DNA from: Nocardioides panaciterrulae
GTDB taxonomy: Bacteria > Actinomycetota > Actinomycetes > Propionibacteriales > Nocardioidaceae
DNA length: 64,000 bases
Reading direction: 5' to 3'
Assembly (NCBI RefSeq): GCF_013409645.1
Contig: NZ_JACCBG010000001.1
Location: 930,001 to 994,000, forward strand
In this document: in pieces, positions 26,720-37,108 of the stretch
Layout: every line of letters starts with the position of its first letter
How positions within the stretch are numbered: position 1 is the stretch's first letter
Translations under genes and position numbers: made by a program
Notes under the pieces: generated by a model
Databases searched by the model: none
The model's input: the letters and a program-made list of their open reading frames with translations, nothing else
What the model was told of the DNA's origin: nothing

Positions 26720-26835
26720 GGAGGCACACGACTGGCGCGGGTGGTTCACCACCGGGGAGTGTCCCCAGCAGGGGAGGAGAGCGCATCGACCGCCTGGGTG
26801 CCCTCATCGAAGCAACGTCCCGATTCGATGAGGAG
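26720..26835 (+). promoter_or_regulatory. ZTP (pfl) riboswitch upstream of purH with an SD-sequestering hairpin
   Basis: The pfl-motif parts appear in order: P1 left strand GGCACAC (26723-26729), ACTGGCG (26731-26737), P2 hairpin GGTGG-TTCA-CCACC (26740-26753), GGGGAG, P1 right strand GTGTCCC (26759-26765, one mismatch), and the conserved 3' part CCGCCTGGG (26790-26798). ZTP riboswitches sense the alarmone ZMP/ZTP that accumulates when 10-formyl-THF is short, and they control purH-type genes. Downstream, CTCATCGAA (26803-26811) pairs perfectly with TTCGATGAG (26824-26832); the latter overlaps the purH SD GAGGAG (26830-26835). This suggests translational control, with ligand freeing the SD. 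The mechanism is an inference, the aptamer identity is strong. Confidence 0.88.
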
Positions 26836-26841
26836 CAGTGC

Positions 26842-28449
26842 ATGTCCCACGCGGCCCCCGAAGCCACCGACGCGCGAGTCCCGGTCCGCCGGGCCCTGGT
26901 CTCGGTCTATGACAAGACCGGCCTCGAGCAGCTGGCCCGCGGCCTCCACCAGGCCGGCGTCACGCTGGTCTCGACCGGCGGCTCCGCCGCCCTGATCGAG
27001 GGCCTGGGCCTGCCGGTGACCCGGGTCGAGGAGCTGACCGGGTTCCCCGAGTGCCTCGACGGCCGGGTGAAGACCCTGCACCCGCGCGTGCACGCAGGGA
27101 TCCTCGCCGACCGGCGCCTGGACACCCACGTCGCGCAGCTCGCGGACCTGGGCGTGGAGCCCTTCGACCTCGTGGTCTCCAACCTCTACCCGTTCCGCCA
27201 GACCGTCGCCTCCGGCGCGAGCCCCGACGAGTGCGTCGAGCAGATCGACATCGGCGGCCCCTCGATGGTCCGCGCCGCGGCCAAGAACCACCCCTCGGTC
27301 GCCATCGTCACCTCCCCGGCCCGCTACGACGAGGTGCTCGCGGCGGTCGTCGCCGGCGGGTTCACCCTCGAGCAGCGCCGGCTGCTGGCCGCGGAGGCGT
27401 TCGCGCACACCGCGTCGTACGACGTGGCCGTGGCCTCGTGGATGGGCACCGTGCTGACCGACACCTCCGGCAGCGCGCCCGGCGCCGGCGGGGGCTTCCC
27501 GGCCTTCACCGGCGCCACCTTCGAGAAGGCCGCCGACCTGCGCTACGGCGAGAACCCGCACCAGGGCGCCGCGCTCTACCGGGCCGACGCAGCGCCCGGA
27601 GGCGGCGGGCTGGCGGCCGCGGAGCAGCTGCACGGCAAGGAGATGTCCTACAACAACTACGTCGACACCGACGCGGCCCGGCGCGCCGCCAACGACTTCG
27701 CCGCGCCGGCGGTCGCGATCATCAAGCACGCCAACCCGTGCGGCATCGCGGTCGGCGCCGACGTCGCCGAGGCGCACCGCAAGGCCCACGAGTGCGACCC
27801 GGTCTCCGCGTTCGGCGGCGTGATCGCGGTCAACCGGCCGGTCTCGGTCGAGATGGCCCGCCAGGTCGCCGAGGTGTTCACCGAGGTGATCGTCGCGCCG
27901 GGCTACGAGGAGGGTGCGGTCGAGGTGCTCCAGGGCAAGAAGAACATCCGGATCCTCGTGTGCGCCCCCGACGAGCAGCCCGCTCCGGTCGAGACCCGGG
28001 CGATCTCCGGGGGGCTGCTGGTCCAGCAGGTCGACCGGGTCGACGCGCCGGGCGACGACCCGTCGACCTGGACGCTGGCCACCGGCGAGGCCGCCTCGCC
28101 CGAGCTGCTCGCCGACCTCGCCTTCGCCTGGCAGGCCTGCCGCGCGGTGAAGTCCAACGCGATCCTGCTGGCCAAGGACGGCGCCTCGGTCGGCGTCGGC
28201 ATGGGGCAGGTCAACCGGGTGGACTCGTGCCGGCTGGCCGTGGAGCGGGCGGGGGACCGGGCCGCCGGCTCGGTCGCCGCCTCCGACGCGTTCTTCCCGT
28301 TCGAGGACGGGCCGCAGATCCTCCTCGACGCCGGCGTGGCCGCGATCGTCCAGCCCGGCGGCTCGGTCCGCGACGAGCTGACCGTCGAGGCGTGCCGGAA
28401 GGCCGGGGTGACCATGTACCTCACCGGCACCCGCCACTTTGCGCACTAG
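26842..28449 (+). CDS. purH: bifunctional AICAR formyltransferase/IMP cyclohydrolase
   Basis: A 535-residue bifunctional enzyme for the last two steps of IMP synthesis. The N-terminal MGS-like cyclohydrolase domain (residues about 10-200) shows [35 protein letters not shown] and [18 protein letters not shown]. The C-terminal transformylase shows [35 protein letters not shown] and [18 protein letters not shown]. It uses 10-formyl-THF, made by FolD encoded just downstream. ATG 26842 lies 6 nt after GAGGAG; this SD is within the riboswitch hairpin. Confidence 0.96.
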   Translation: MSHAAPEATDARVPVRRALVSVYDKTGLEQLARGLHQAGVTLVSTGGSAALIEGLGLPVTRVEELTGFPECLDGRVKTLHPRVHAGILADRRLDTHVAQLADLGVEPFDLVVSNLYPFRQTVASGASPDECVEQIDIGGPSMVRAAAKNHPSVAIVTSPARYDEVLAAVVAGGFTLEQRRLLAAEAFAHTASYDVAVASWMGTVLTDTSGSAPGAGGGFPAFTGATFEKAADLRYGENPHQGAALYRADAAPGGGGLAAAEQLHGKEMSYNNYVDTDAARRAANDFAAPAVAIIKHANPCGIAVGADVAEAHRKAHECDPVSAFGGVIAVNRPVSVEMARQVAEVFTEVIVAPGYEEGAVEVLQGKKNIRILVCAPDEQPAPVETRAISGGLLVQQVDRVDAPGDDPSTWTLATGEAASPELLADLAFAWQACRAVKSNAILLAKDGASVGVGMGQVNRVDSCRLAVERAGDRAAGSVAASDAFFPFEDGPQILLDAGVAAIVQPGGSVRDELTVEACRKAGVTMYLTGTRHFAH

Positions 28450-28478
28450 CCACGGCGAAGCCGGGGCGTAGGTGCGCA

Positions 28479-28535
28479 GGTCGAGCAGCGCCCGCGACCG
28501 ACGAAGGAGGTCGCGACGGCGCGTGTCGAGACCCG
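28479..28535 (-). repeat. dispersed intergenic repeat, family 1
   Basis: On the plus strand it runs from GGTCGAGCAGCGCCCGCGAC to GTGTCGAGACCCGG. Layout, orientation and following TGCCCGC match the copy at 15032-15092, more than 13 kb away. It is non-coding, within the 28450-28691 gap between purH and folD. Confidence 0.7.
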
Positions 28536-28572
28536 GCGACGTGCCCGCCGACCGCCACCACCCCGCCGTACG

Positions 28573-28660
28573 GCGTCAACATGCGCCGACTCGGCGTGCC
28601 CCGGGCGTCAACATGCGCCGACTCGGCGTGCCCCGGGCGTCAACATGCGCCGACTCGGCG
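28573..28660 (+). repeat. 32-bp tandem repeat, family 2, three units
   Basis: Units start at 28573, 28605 and 28637, each GCGTCAACATGCGCCGACTC followed by GGCG; the first two continue with an 8-bp TGCCCCGG spacer. The core CGCCGACTCGGCG is a 6-bp inverted repeat around one base. Three relatives of the unit lie at 49458-49584. The last unit ends about 30 bp before the folD start codon. Confidence 0.85.
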
Positions 28661-28691
28661 CTTCTCGTGCCACCGATGACAGGATGAGGAC

Positions 28692-29537
28692 ATGACCGCA
28701 CAGAAGCTGGACGGCACCGCCACCTTGAAGGTGATCAAGGCCGAGCTCGCCGAGCGGGTGGCCAAGCTGCGTGAGCAGGGGGTCGTGCCCGGGCTGGGCA
28801 CGGTGCTGGTCGGCGACGACCCGGGCTCGCACTGGTACGTCAACGCCAAGCACAAGGACTGCGCCGAGATCGGGATCGCCTCGCTGCGCGTCGACCTGCC
28901 CGCCACCGCGACCCAGGCCGAGGTCGAGACCCGGATCGACGAGCTGAACGCCGACCCGGGGTGCACGGGCTTCCTGGTGCAGCAGCCGACCGGCCTCGAC
29001 GAGTTCGCGCTGCTCTCGCGGGTCGACCCCGACAAGGACGTCGACGGGCTGCACCCGGTCAACCTCGGCAAGCTGGTGCTCGGCGAGGAGGGCTCGCTGC
29101 CCTGCACCCCGATGGGCGTCATCGAGCTGCTGCGCCGGCACGGCGTGCAGATCGCCGGCGCCGAGGTGTGCGTGGTGGGCCGCGGGCTCACGGTCGGACG
29201 ACCGCTCGGGCTGCTGCTGACCCGCCGCTCGGAGAACGCCACGGTCACGCTCTGCCACACCGGCACCCGCGACCTGGCGGCCCACACCCGGCAGGCCGAC
29301 ATCGTGGTGGCGGCGGCCGGCGTGCCCGGCATCATCACCGCCGACATGGTCAAGCCGGGTGCGGCGCTGCTGGACGTCGGCGTCTCGCGGGTCGACGGCA
29401 AGATCGCCGGCGACCTCGCCGACGACGTCTGGGACGTGGCCGGCTGGGTGTCCCCGAACCCCGGCGGGGTGGGTCCGATGACCCGCGCCATGCTGCTGTC
29501 CAACATCGTCACGATGGCCGAGAAGGCCAGGGGCTGA
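28692..29537 (+). CDS. folD: methylenetetrahydrofolate dehydrogenase/cyclohydrolase
   Basis: A 281-residue bifunctional enzyme interconverting 5,10-methylene-THF and 10-formyl-THF with NADP. Motifs are [20 protein letters not shown] (catalytic Tyr and Lys), [43 protein letters not shown] and [14 protein letters not shown] (cofactor domain). It supplies the formyl donor for PurN and PurH. TGA of folD and ATG of the next gene overlap (TGATG). Upstream lies the 32-bp tandem repeat. Confidence 0.96.
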   Translation: MTAQKLDGTATLKVIKAELAERVAKLREQGVVPGLGTVLVGDDPGSHWYVNAKHKDCAEIGIASLRVDLPATATQAEVETRIDELNADPGCTGFLVQQPTGLDEFALLSRVDPDKDVDGLHPVNLGKLVLGEEGSLPCTPMGVIELLRRHGVQIAGAEVCVVGRGLTVGRPLGLLLTRRSENATVTLCHTGTRDLAAHTRQADIVVAAAGVPGIITADMVKPGAALLDVGVSRVDGKIAGDLADDVWDVAGWVSPNPGGVGPMTRAMLLSNIVTMAEKARG

Positions 29538-29872
29538 TGGTCGGAGGAACCGTGGCCGATCCCCAGCTCCCCGTCGACGACGACCCGGCGGCGCCGCGGC
29601 GCCACCCCTCGACGGTCGGCGGCATGTTCTACCTGGTCGTGCTCGCGCTCACCGCCGTGGGCATCGGCGTGGTGTGGTCGGGGGACTGGCGGGCCGGCGT
29701 GCGCTGGATGGGCGGCGCGCTGCTGCTGGCCTCACTGGCGCGGCTGGTGCTGCCCACCCGGGACGCCGGGATGCTGGCGGTGCGGCACCGGGCGTTCGAC
29801 TGCGTGCTGCTGGCGGGGGTCGGCGTGGTGCTGATCGTGCTCGCCGGGACCATCCCCAACCAGCCCGTGTGA
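29537..29872 (+). CDS. DUF3017 membrane protein
   Basis: A 111-residue protein with a charged N-terminus of about 30 residues and three membrane helices (about 32-50, 58-75 and 86-106, the last VLLAGVGVVLIVLAGTIP). DUF3017 proteins are small actinobacterial membrane proteins regularly found between folD and mdh; no role is known. ATG 29537 overlaps the folD stop; GTG 29552 is an alternative, but its GGAGGA lies only 3 nt away. Confidence 0.82.
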   Translation: MVGGTVADPQLPVDDDPAAPRRHPSTVGGMFYLVVLALTAVGIGVVWSGDWRAGVRWMGGALLLASLARLVLPTRDAGMLAVRHRAFDCVLLAGVGVVLIVLAGTIPNQPV

Positions 29873-29900
29873 CGGCCGTGTGAAGTTCAGCCCGCGACGC

Positions 29901-29936
29901 ACGACGGCCCGCCGGAGCAGTCCGGCGGGCCGTCGT
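29901..29936. terminator. bidirectional hairpin terminator between the folD operon and mdh
   Basis: A perfect 16-bp stem, ACGACGGCCCGCCGGA (29901-29916) with its complement at 29921-29936, around loop GCAG. It separates two converging transcription units. Confidence 0.8.
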
Positions 29937-29954
29937 ACGTCGTGGGGCAGCGGC

Positions 29955-30944
29955 TCAGATGAGGCCCAGCTCGGTGACCGCGGCGCGCTCCTCCTCGAGC
30001 TCGGCGACCGAGGCGTTGATCCGGCCGCGGGAGAACTCGTCGATGTCGAGGCCCTGGACGATCTCCCAGCTGCCGTCCTTGGTCGTGACCGGGAACGACG
30101 AGATCAGGCCCTCGGGCACGCCGTAGGACCCGTCGGAGGCCACCGCCATCGACACCCAGTCGTCGTCGGCGGAGCCGAGCAGCCAGTCGTGGGCCGCGTC
30201 GATGGTGGCCGAGGCCGCGGAGGCGGCCGAGGAGGAGCCCCGGGCCTCGATGATCGCCGCGCCGCGCTTGGCGACGGTGGGGATGAAGTCGTTCTCGATC
30301 CAGCTCTGGTCGCCGACCACCTCGGCGGCGTTGCGGCCGCCGACCTCGGCGTGGAACAGGTCGGGGTACTGGGTCGCGGAGTGGTTGCCCCAGATCGTCA
30401 TCCGCCGGATGTCGGTCACCGGCGCGCCGGTCCTGGCGGCCAGCTGCGAGATCGCCCGGTTGTGGTCGAGCCGGGTCAGCGCGGAGAACCGTTCGCGCGG
30501 GATGTCGGGGGCGTTGGTCATCGCGATCAGCGCGTTGGTGTTGGCCGGGTTGCCGGTCACGCCGATGCGGACGTCGTCGGCGGCCACCTCGTTGAGCGCC
30601 TTGCCCTGGGCGGTGAAGATCGCGCCGTTGGCCGAGAGCAGCTCGCCGCGCTCCATGCCCTTGGTGCGCGGCCGGGCGCCGACCAGCAGCGCGAGGTTGA
30701 CGCCGTCGAAGACGGTGTTGGCGTCGTCGCCGATCTCCACCCCGGCGAGGGTGGGGAACGCGCAGTCGTCCAGCTCCATGACCACACCCTCGAGTGCCTT
30801 CAGCGCCGGGGTGATCTCCAGCAGCCGCAGCTCGATCGGCCGGTCGGCGCCGAGCAGCGCCCCGCTGGCGAGACGGAAGAGCAGGCTGTAGCCGATCTGG
30901 CCGGCGGCGCCGGTGACGGCCACCTTGAGGGGAGTAGAGCTCAC
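29955..30944 (-). CDS. mdh: malate dehydrogenase (NAD)
   Basis: A 329-residue enzyme of the long, eukaryote-cytosolic-like MDH type common in actinobacteria. [20 protein letters not shown] is the NAD-binding loop, [19 protein letters not shown] the mobile active-site loop with its arginines, [29 protein letters not shown] and [20 protein letters not shown] with the catalytic His. It oxidises malate to oxaloacetate. The GTG start (complement 30942-30944) follows AAGGAG at 5-nt spacing and gives exactly the family length; a longer upstream reading is not supported. Confidence 0.95.
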   Translation of the reverse strand: MSSTPLKVAVTGAAGQIGYSLLFRLASGALLGADRPIELRLLEITPALKALEGVVMELDDCAFPTLAGVEIGDDANTVFDGVNLALLVGARPRTKGMERGELLSANGAIFTAQGKALNEVAADDVRIGVTGNPANTNALIAMTNAPDIPRERFSALTRLDHNRAISQLAARTGAPVTDIRRMTIWGNHSATQYPDLFHAEVGGRNAAEVVGDQSWIENDFIPTVAKRGAAIIEARGSSSAASAASATIDAAHDWLLGSADDDWVSMAVASDGSYGVPEGLISSFPVTTKDGSWEIVQGLDIDEFSRGRINASVAELEEERAAVTELGLI

Positions 30945-31054
30945 GTGGACTCCTTGTCGGACCTCGTGCCCGTGGGACCGGGCGGACGGGTGGATTCGCA
31001 CCGACGCTAGCAGCCCCCCGGCGCACGGTCCCGGAGCCGGCGAACGGCCGGACG

Positions 31055-31110
31055 CTCCGGGCCGGGCACTCCGGGCCTGGCGCTCCGGGCCTGGCGCTCC
31101 GGGCCTGGCG
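31055..31110. repeat. 14-bp tandem repeat, four units
   Basis: Four consecutive 14-mers close to CTCCGGGCCTGGCG. Units two to four are identical; the first differs at two positions. A truncated fifth (CTCCCGG) follows. The array lies in the divergent promoter region of mdh (start 30944) and the lipoprotein gene (start 31144). Confidence 0.85.
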
Positions 31111-31143
31111 CTCCCGGTCGCGCGGGCCGCGGGCGGGTGCGCC

Positions 31144-31920
31144 ATGCTGGCGCCCGTGACAGCCCGAGGCGTACGACGCGCGCTCGCCGCCGTGGGCGGC
31201 GTACTGCTGCTGTCGCTGTCGGCCTCCGCCTGCGCCGGTGGCCCGCCGACGATCGCGCCGTCGGGAGTGGACGGGCTCACGATCCCGACCCCGTCGCCCG
31301 ACCCCGCCGACTTCGCCGGGGCCGTGGACAACCCGTGGTTCCCGCTCGAACCGGGCAGCCGCTGGAGCTATCGGTCCACCGGCGGCTCGCGGGTGGCGAC
31401 CACGGTCGCGACCGCCGGCGAGCGGCGCCGGGTCGTCGACGGGGTCACGTGCACCGGGGTCCACTCGGTCGCCCGGGACGCGCACCGGCGGGTCGTGAGC
31501 GAGGCATGGGACTGGTACGCCCAGGACACCGCCGGCAACGTGTGGACCTTCGGCGGGCGGACCACGTCCTACGACCGGCGCGGGCAGCGGGTCGCCGGGT
31601 CGTCGTGGGAGGCCGGTGTCGGCGGTGCCGAGGCGGGCCTGGTGATGGCGGCGCACCCGCGGCTGGGCGACGGGTACGTCGTCGCGCGGCGCGGCGGCGG
31701 CGCCGAGGAGCGCGCCACGGTGCTCTCGGTCGACGAGCAGCGCGCGGTCCCGTCCGGCTTCTACACCCACCTGGTCGAACTGGAGGTCACCTCGACCGCC
31801 TCACCCGGCACGGTCCGCCACCGCTACTACGCCCGCGGGCTCGGCCTCGTCTTCGACGAGCCGGCCGAGGGCGCGGGGGTGCGGCCGGCCAAGGTGCTGG
31901 TGTCGTTCGTGCGCGGCTGA
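31144..31920 (+). CDS. putative lipoprotein of unknown function
   Basis: A 258-residue protein with a lipoprotein signal: basic start, hydrophobic core [14 protein letters not shown] and a Cys at about residue 30 (lipobox ASAC; GTG 31156 would shorten the signal by four residues). The mature part has an N-terminal [20 protein letters not shown] segment, a pattern seen in actinobacterial secreted proteins of unknown role, and a beta-rich remainder ([29 protein letters not shown]). It has no recognisable catalytic motif. It is monocistronic and followed by the 185-bp repeat array. Confidence 0.72.
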   Translation: MLAPVTARGVRRALAAVGGVLLLSLSASACAGGPPTIAPSGVDGLTIPTPSPDPADFAGAVDNPWFPLEPGSRWSYRSTGGSRVATTVATAGERRRVVDGVTCTGVHSVARDAHRRVVSEAWDWYAQDTAGNVWTFGGRTTSYDRRGQRVAGSSWEAGVGGAEAGLVMAAHPRLGDGYVVARRGGGAEERATVLSVDEQRAVPSGFYTHLVELEVTSTASPGTVRHRYYARGLGLVFDEPAEGAGVRPAKVLVSFVRG

Positions 31921-31930
31921 GGTCGCGGCC

Positions 31931-32597
31931 GGCGGGGGTGGTCGGCGTTCGGCTCGGGGGTGGCGAATGGTGGGAGACCGCAGGTCCGGGGGCTGGATTG
32001 TTGCGGTCTGTCGCCATTCCGCAGCCGGGCCGGTGGCGACGCGGGGCGGCGGTGAGCTGTCCACCGGTCTGCTCGCGGGATCGGGGGGTGTCTCACCGCC
32101 GGCCCGGGGGTGAGCGGCGGGGGTGGTCGGCGTTCGGCTCGGGGGTGGCGAATGGTGGGAGACCGCAGGTCCGGGGGCTGGATTGTTGCGGTCTGTCGCC
32201 ATTCCGCAGCCGGGCCGGTGGCGACGCGGGGCGGCGGTGAGCTGTCCACCGGTCTGCTCGCGGGATCGGGGGGTGTCTCACCGCCGGCCCGGGGGTGAGC
32301 GGCGGGGGTGGTCGGGGTTCGGCTCGGGGGTGGCGAATGGTGGGAGACCGCAGGTCCGGGGGCTGGATTGTTGCGGTCTGTCGCCATTCCGCAGCCGGGC
32401 CGGGGGGCGACGCCGGGCGGCGGTGAGCTGTCCACCGGTCTGCTCGCGGGATCGGGGGGTGTCTCACCGCCGGCTCGGGGGTGTGGGGCGGGGTGGCCGG
32501 CGGGGGTGGTCGGCGTTCGGCCGGGGGTGGCGAATGGTGGGAGACCGCAGGTCCGGGGGCTGGATTGTTGCGGTCTGTCGCCATTCCGCAACCGGGC
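31931..32597. repeat. 185-bp tandem repeat array, about 3.5 units
   Basis: Units begin at 31931, 32116, 32301 and 32499 with GGCGGGGGTGGTCGG. Units 1 and 2 appear identical over 185 bp, unit 3 has a few substitutions and a 13-bp insertion at its end, and unit 4 stops after about 95 bp. Each full unit has two inverted repeats: AGACCGCA/TGCGGTCT (31975-31982 with 32002-32009 in unit 1) and GGCGGTGAG/CTCACCGCC (32048-32056 with 32092-32100). The period is not a multiple of three, so frames shift between units and the array cannot encode a repeated protein. It fills the gap between the lipoprotein and aquaporin 3' ends. Confidence 0.93.
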
Positions 32598-32645
32598 AGC
32601 CGGGCAACCGGGCAGTCGCGCCGCGGGTAGACGCCGGAGGGCGGC

Positions 32646-33695
32646 CTACTCCTCCGGGTGGGCGTGCGTGCCCTGGTCGGGCCACGTCTGCTGCGCGGGC
32701 GGCTGGGCCTGCTGCGGCTGCTGGGGGGCGTGCTGCTGGGCCTGCTGCTGGGGGGCGGGGATCCACTCCTGGGAGTGCGGGTCCCACTGCCAGCCGTTCT
32801 CGATGATCGGCTCGTGCCCGGCCAGCTGGGCCTCCGTGTACTGCTGCGCCTGGGTGTAGGGCTCGGACCGGGCGGCCGCCGCCTCGGCCTGGACAGTGGG
32901 GTTCTCCTGGTTCCACTCGGCCTGGTACTGGTCGGGAGCGCCGTGGCCGGCCACCGCGGCCGAGGGCGGCCAGGGGAGGTTGAAGCCCGACCCGGGGACC
33001 GGCTCGCTGCCCTCGCCGAACATCAGGGCGTACGTCGCGCCCGCGATCGCGCCGCCGAGCAGCGGGGCCAGGATGAACAGCCAGAGCTGGACGAACGCGT
33101 CGGTGCCGGCGAAGACCCCGACGCCGATCGATCGGGCCGGGTTCGCCGAGCCGCCGGTCGCGCCGATCGAGGCCAGCAGGATCATCGTGTACGCGAGGCC
33201 GATCGCCAGCGGCGCCATCACCGGGTGCTCGTTGCGGGTGTCGGTGACGGCGAGGACCACCCACAAGAACACCGCGGTCAGCAGCATCTCCAGCAGGAAC
33301 GCCGCCCACCAGGCGAAGCCGGTGCCGGCGTCGCCGTACGAGTTCTGGGCCATGTTGCCCGCGGCGGAGTAGCCCGGGAAGCCGTGCATGAGGATGAACA
33401 GCGCGAGCCCGGCGGCCAGCGCGCCCGCGAGCTGGGCCGCGACGTAGGTGACCACCTCGTTCCACGCCATCCGACCGCCGAGGGCGGCCCCGACCGAGAT
33501 GGCGGGGTTGAAGTGGCCGCCGGAGACCCGGCCGAAGGCGTAGACCATCACCAGCACGGTGAGCCCGAAGGCGAGCGCGGTCGCGACGTAGTCGCCGCCG
33601 CTGATCAGCGCGGCGCCGCAGCCGAAGAAGACCAGCACGAACGTGCCGAGCCCCTCCGCGAGCAGCTTCTGGGTGGTGGTGGACGTCTCCGCCAT
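32646..33695 (-). CDS. aquaporin (MIP family) with Q/P-rich C-terminal tail
   Basis: A 349-residue channel. Residues about 10-245 form the six-helix core with both pore loops intact: [18 protein letters not shown] and [19 protein letters not shown] (both NPA boxes; Arg after the second). The type is AqpZ-like, so water is the likely substrate. The remaining 100 residues are hydrophilic, with [14 protein letters not shown] followed by a run of Gln, Pro and Ala; bacterial aquaporins usually lack such a tail (about 230 residues). The start ATG (complement 33693-33695) is followed upstream by a 12-bp tandem repeat at 33756. Confidence 0.92.
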   Translation of the reverse strand: MAETSTTTQKLLAEGLGTFVLVFFGCGAALISGGDYVATALAFGLTVLVMVYAFGRVSGGHFNPAISVGAALGGRMAWNEVVTYVAAQLAGALAAGLALFILMHGFPGYSAAGNMAQNSYGDAGTGFAWWAAFLLEMLLTAVFLWVVLAVTDTRNEHPVMAPLAIGLAYTMILLASIGATGGSANPARSIGVGVFAGTDAFVQLWLFILAPLLGGAIAGATYALMFGEGSEPVPGSGFNLPWPPSAAVAGHGAPDQYQAEWNQENPTVQAEAAAARSEPYTQAQQYTEAQLAGHEPIIENGWQWDPHSQEWIPAPQQQAQQHAPQQPQQAQPPAQQTWPDQGTHAHPEE

Positions 33696-33755
33696 CGGCG
33701 CGCCTCTCGTTCCTGCGACCCCCCGGTGAGGTCGGCACCAGTTTATGGGCCCCGG

Positions 33756-33803
33756 CCGGGGCGTTGACGGGGGCGTTGACCGGGGAGTTGGCCGGGGCGT
33801 TGA
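33756..33803. repeat. 12-bp tandem repeat, four units
   Basis: Four 12-mers close to CCGGGGCGTTGA (33756, 33768, 33780, 33792), with the third the most diverged. It lies between the divergent aquaporin and isocitrate dehydrogenase genes, 60 bp upstream of the former start. Confidence 0.85.
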
Positions 33804-33851
33804 TCGGGGTACGGGAGGGTGCGAGGCTGGCCGGGTTCAGCCCGTCAGGTA

Positions 33852-36089
<2,238 letters not shown>

Positions 36090-36115
36090 GACACCGCCGA
36101 GCCGGCGCAGATGTG

Positions 36116-36150
36116 CGAGGGCCGGGCCCCCCGTGGGGACCCGGCCCTCG
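36116..36150. terminator. hairpin terminator between idh and the sugar ABC operon
   Basis: CGAGGGCCGGG (36116-36126) pairs with CCCGGCCCTCG (36140-36150); the inner CCCC and GGGG extend the stem. It lies between converging genes. Confidence 0.78.
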
Positions 36151-36198
36151 TCGTACCCGGCGGCGCCCCACACCGCTGAGAAGACGCCGCCGGGAGCC

Positions 36199-37108
36199 CT
36201 ACTCCTTCACCGCACCAGCACTGACGTTCATGATCTTGCGCTGGAAGACGAAGAAGACGATCGCGACGGGGATGGTCATCACCGCCGCGGCGGCCAGCTT
36301 GACGGGGTACTGCGTGCCGGCGCTGAGCGCGCCCGACGCCAGCTGGGCGACGCCCTTGGTCAGCGTCATCAGCCGCGGGTCGTTGCTGGCGACGATGAAG
36401 TGGTTCAGCTCGTTCCAGGAGCCCTGGAAGGACAGGATGAAGATCGTGATGACGGCCGGCCGGGCCATCGGCAGCACGATCGACCAGAAGATCCGGAACG
36501 TCCCGGCGCCGTCGATGCGGGCCTGCTCCTCGACGCTGACCGGGATCGACTCGAAGAAGTTCTTCATGATGAAGACCCCGGCGGCGTCGGCGAGCAGCGG
36601 GACCACCAAGCCGCTGTAGGAGTTGTACATCCCGAGCTGGTTGATCACCAGGAACTTCGGGATCAGCAGCACGACGTTCGGCACCGCCATCACCGCGATC
36701 ATCGCCGCGAACAGCCCTGAGCGCCCGCGGAACGGGATCCGAGCCAGCGCGTAGCCGGTAAGAGTCGAAGAGCACCCGGCCGAGCGTGACGAGGACGGTC
36801 ACGATCGCGGAGTTCTTGAACCAGAGCGGGAAGTCGGAGTTGAGGAAGAGCTCCCGGTAGGCCGCGGTCGTCGCGGTCTGCGGGATCAGCGAGAGCGGGT
36901 CGTCGGCGGCGTCGGCCTCGCTCTTGAACGAGGTCGCGACGTCGATCAGGAACGGGAAGATGTAGACGACCGCGAGCAGCACCAGCACGGCGTACAGCAC
37001 GAGCTCGGGCCCGCGGCCCGCCCGCCGGGCCGGCGCGCCACGACCGGACGCCTTCTTTGCGCCGGGCCGGACCCCGCCCAGGGCGAGGTCGGTCTCGGTG
37101 GCGCTCAT
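36199..37108 (-). pseudogene. sugar ABC transporter permease (MalG type), frameshifted
   Basis: The N-terminal half is read from ATG at 37106-37108 (MSATETDLALGGVRPGAKKA; helix at about 38-58; SDFPLWFKNSAIVTVLVTLG). At 36760 the frame changes: after VLFDS the continuing homology (TGYALARIPFRGRSGLF, then [40 protein letters not shown] with the EAA loop) lies in another frame to the TAG at 36199. Relatives read DSLxGYA here, so two bases seem lost, or one gained. Unshifted reading would give a 365-residue protein with a foreign C-terminus, as GC richness hides the stop. Either a sequencing error or a genuine inactivation. It overlaps the upstream permease by ATGA. Confidence 0.85.

Noticed and set aside
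22745..26752. A 1335-codon open frame on the minus strand covering the fused sigma gene, perM and purN.
   Set aside because: Only its last 641 codons (from ATG at 24670) look like protein; the rest is antisense to perM and purN and shows the Arg/Gly/Pro/His bias of wrong-frame GC-rich DNA.
28573..28660. Possible CRISPR array because of three regular 32-bp-spaced repeats.
   Set aside because: The 8-bp spacers are identical, there are no unique 30-bp spacers and no cas genes; it is a simple tandem repeat.
31827..32591. Open frames encoding repeated peptides (e.g. with RNGDRPQQSSPRTCGLPP) within the 185-bp array.
   Set aside because: The 185-bp period changes the frame between units, starts lack SDs, and the repeats are better explained as non-coding.
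32499..33738. Alternative longer frame for the aquaporin reading into the repeat array.
   Set aside because: The stop at 32646 in the aquaporin frame is clear; the other frame is a shifted reading with no aquaporin motifs.
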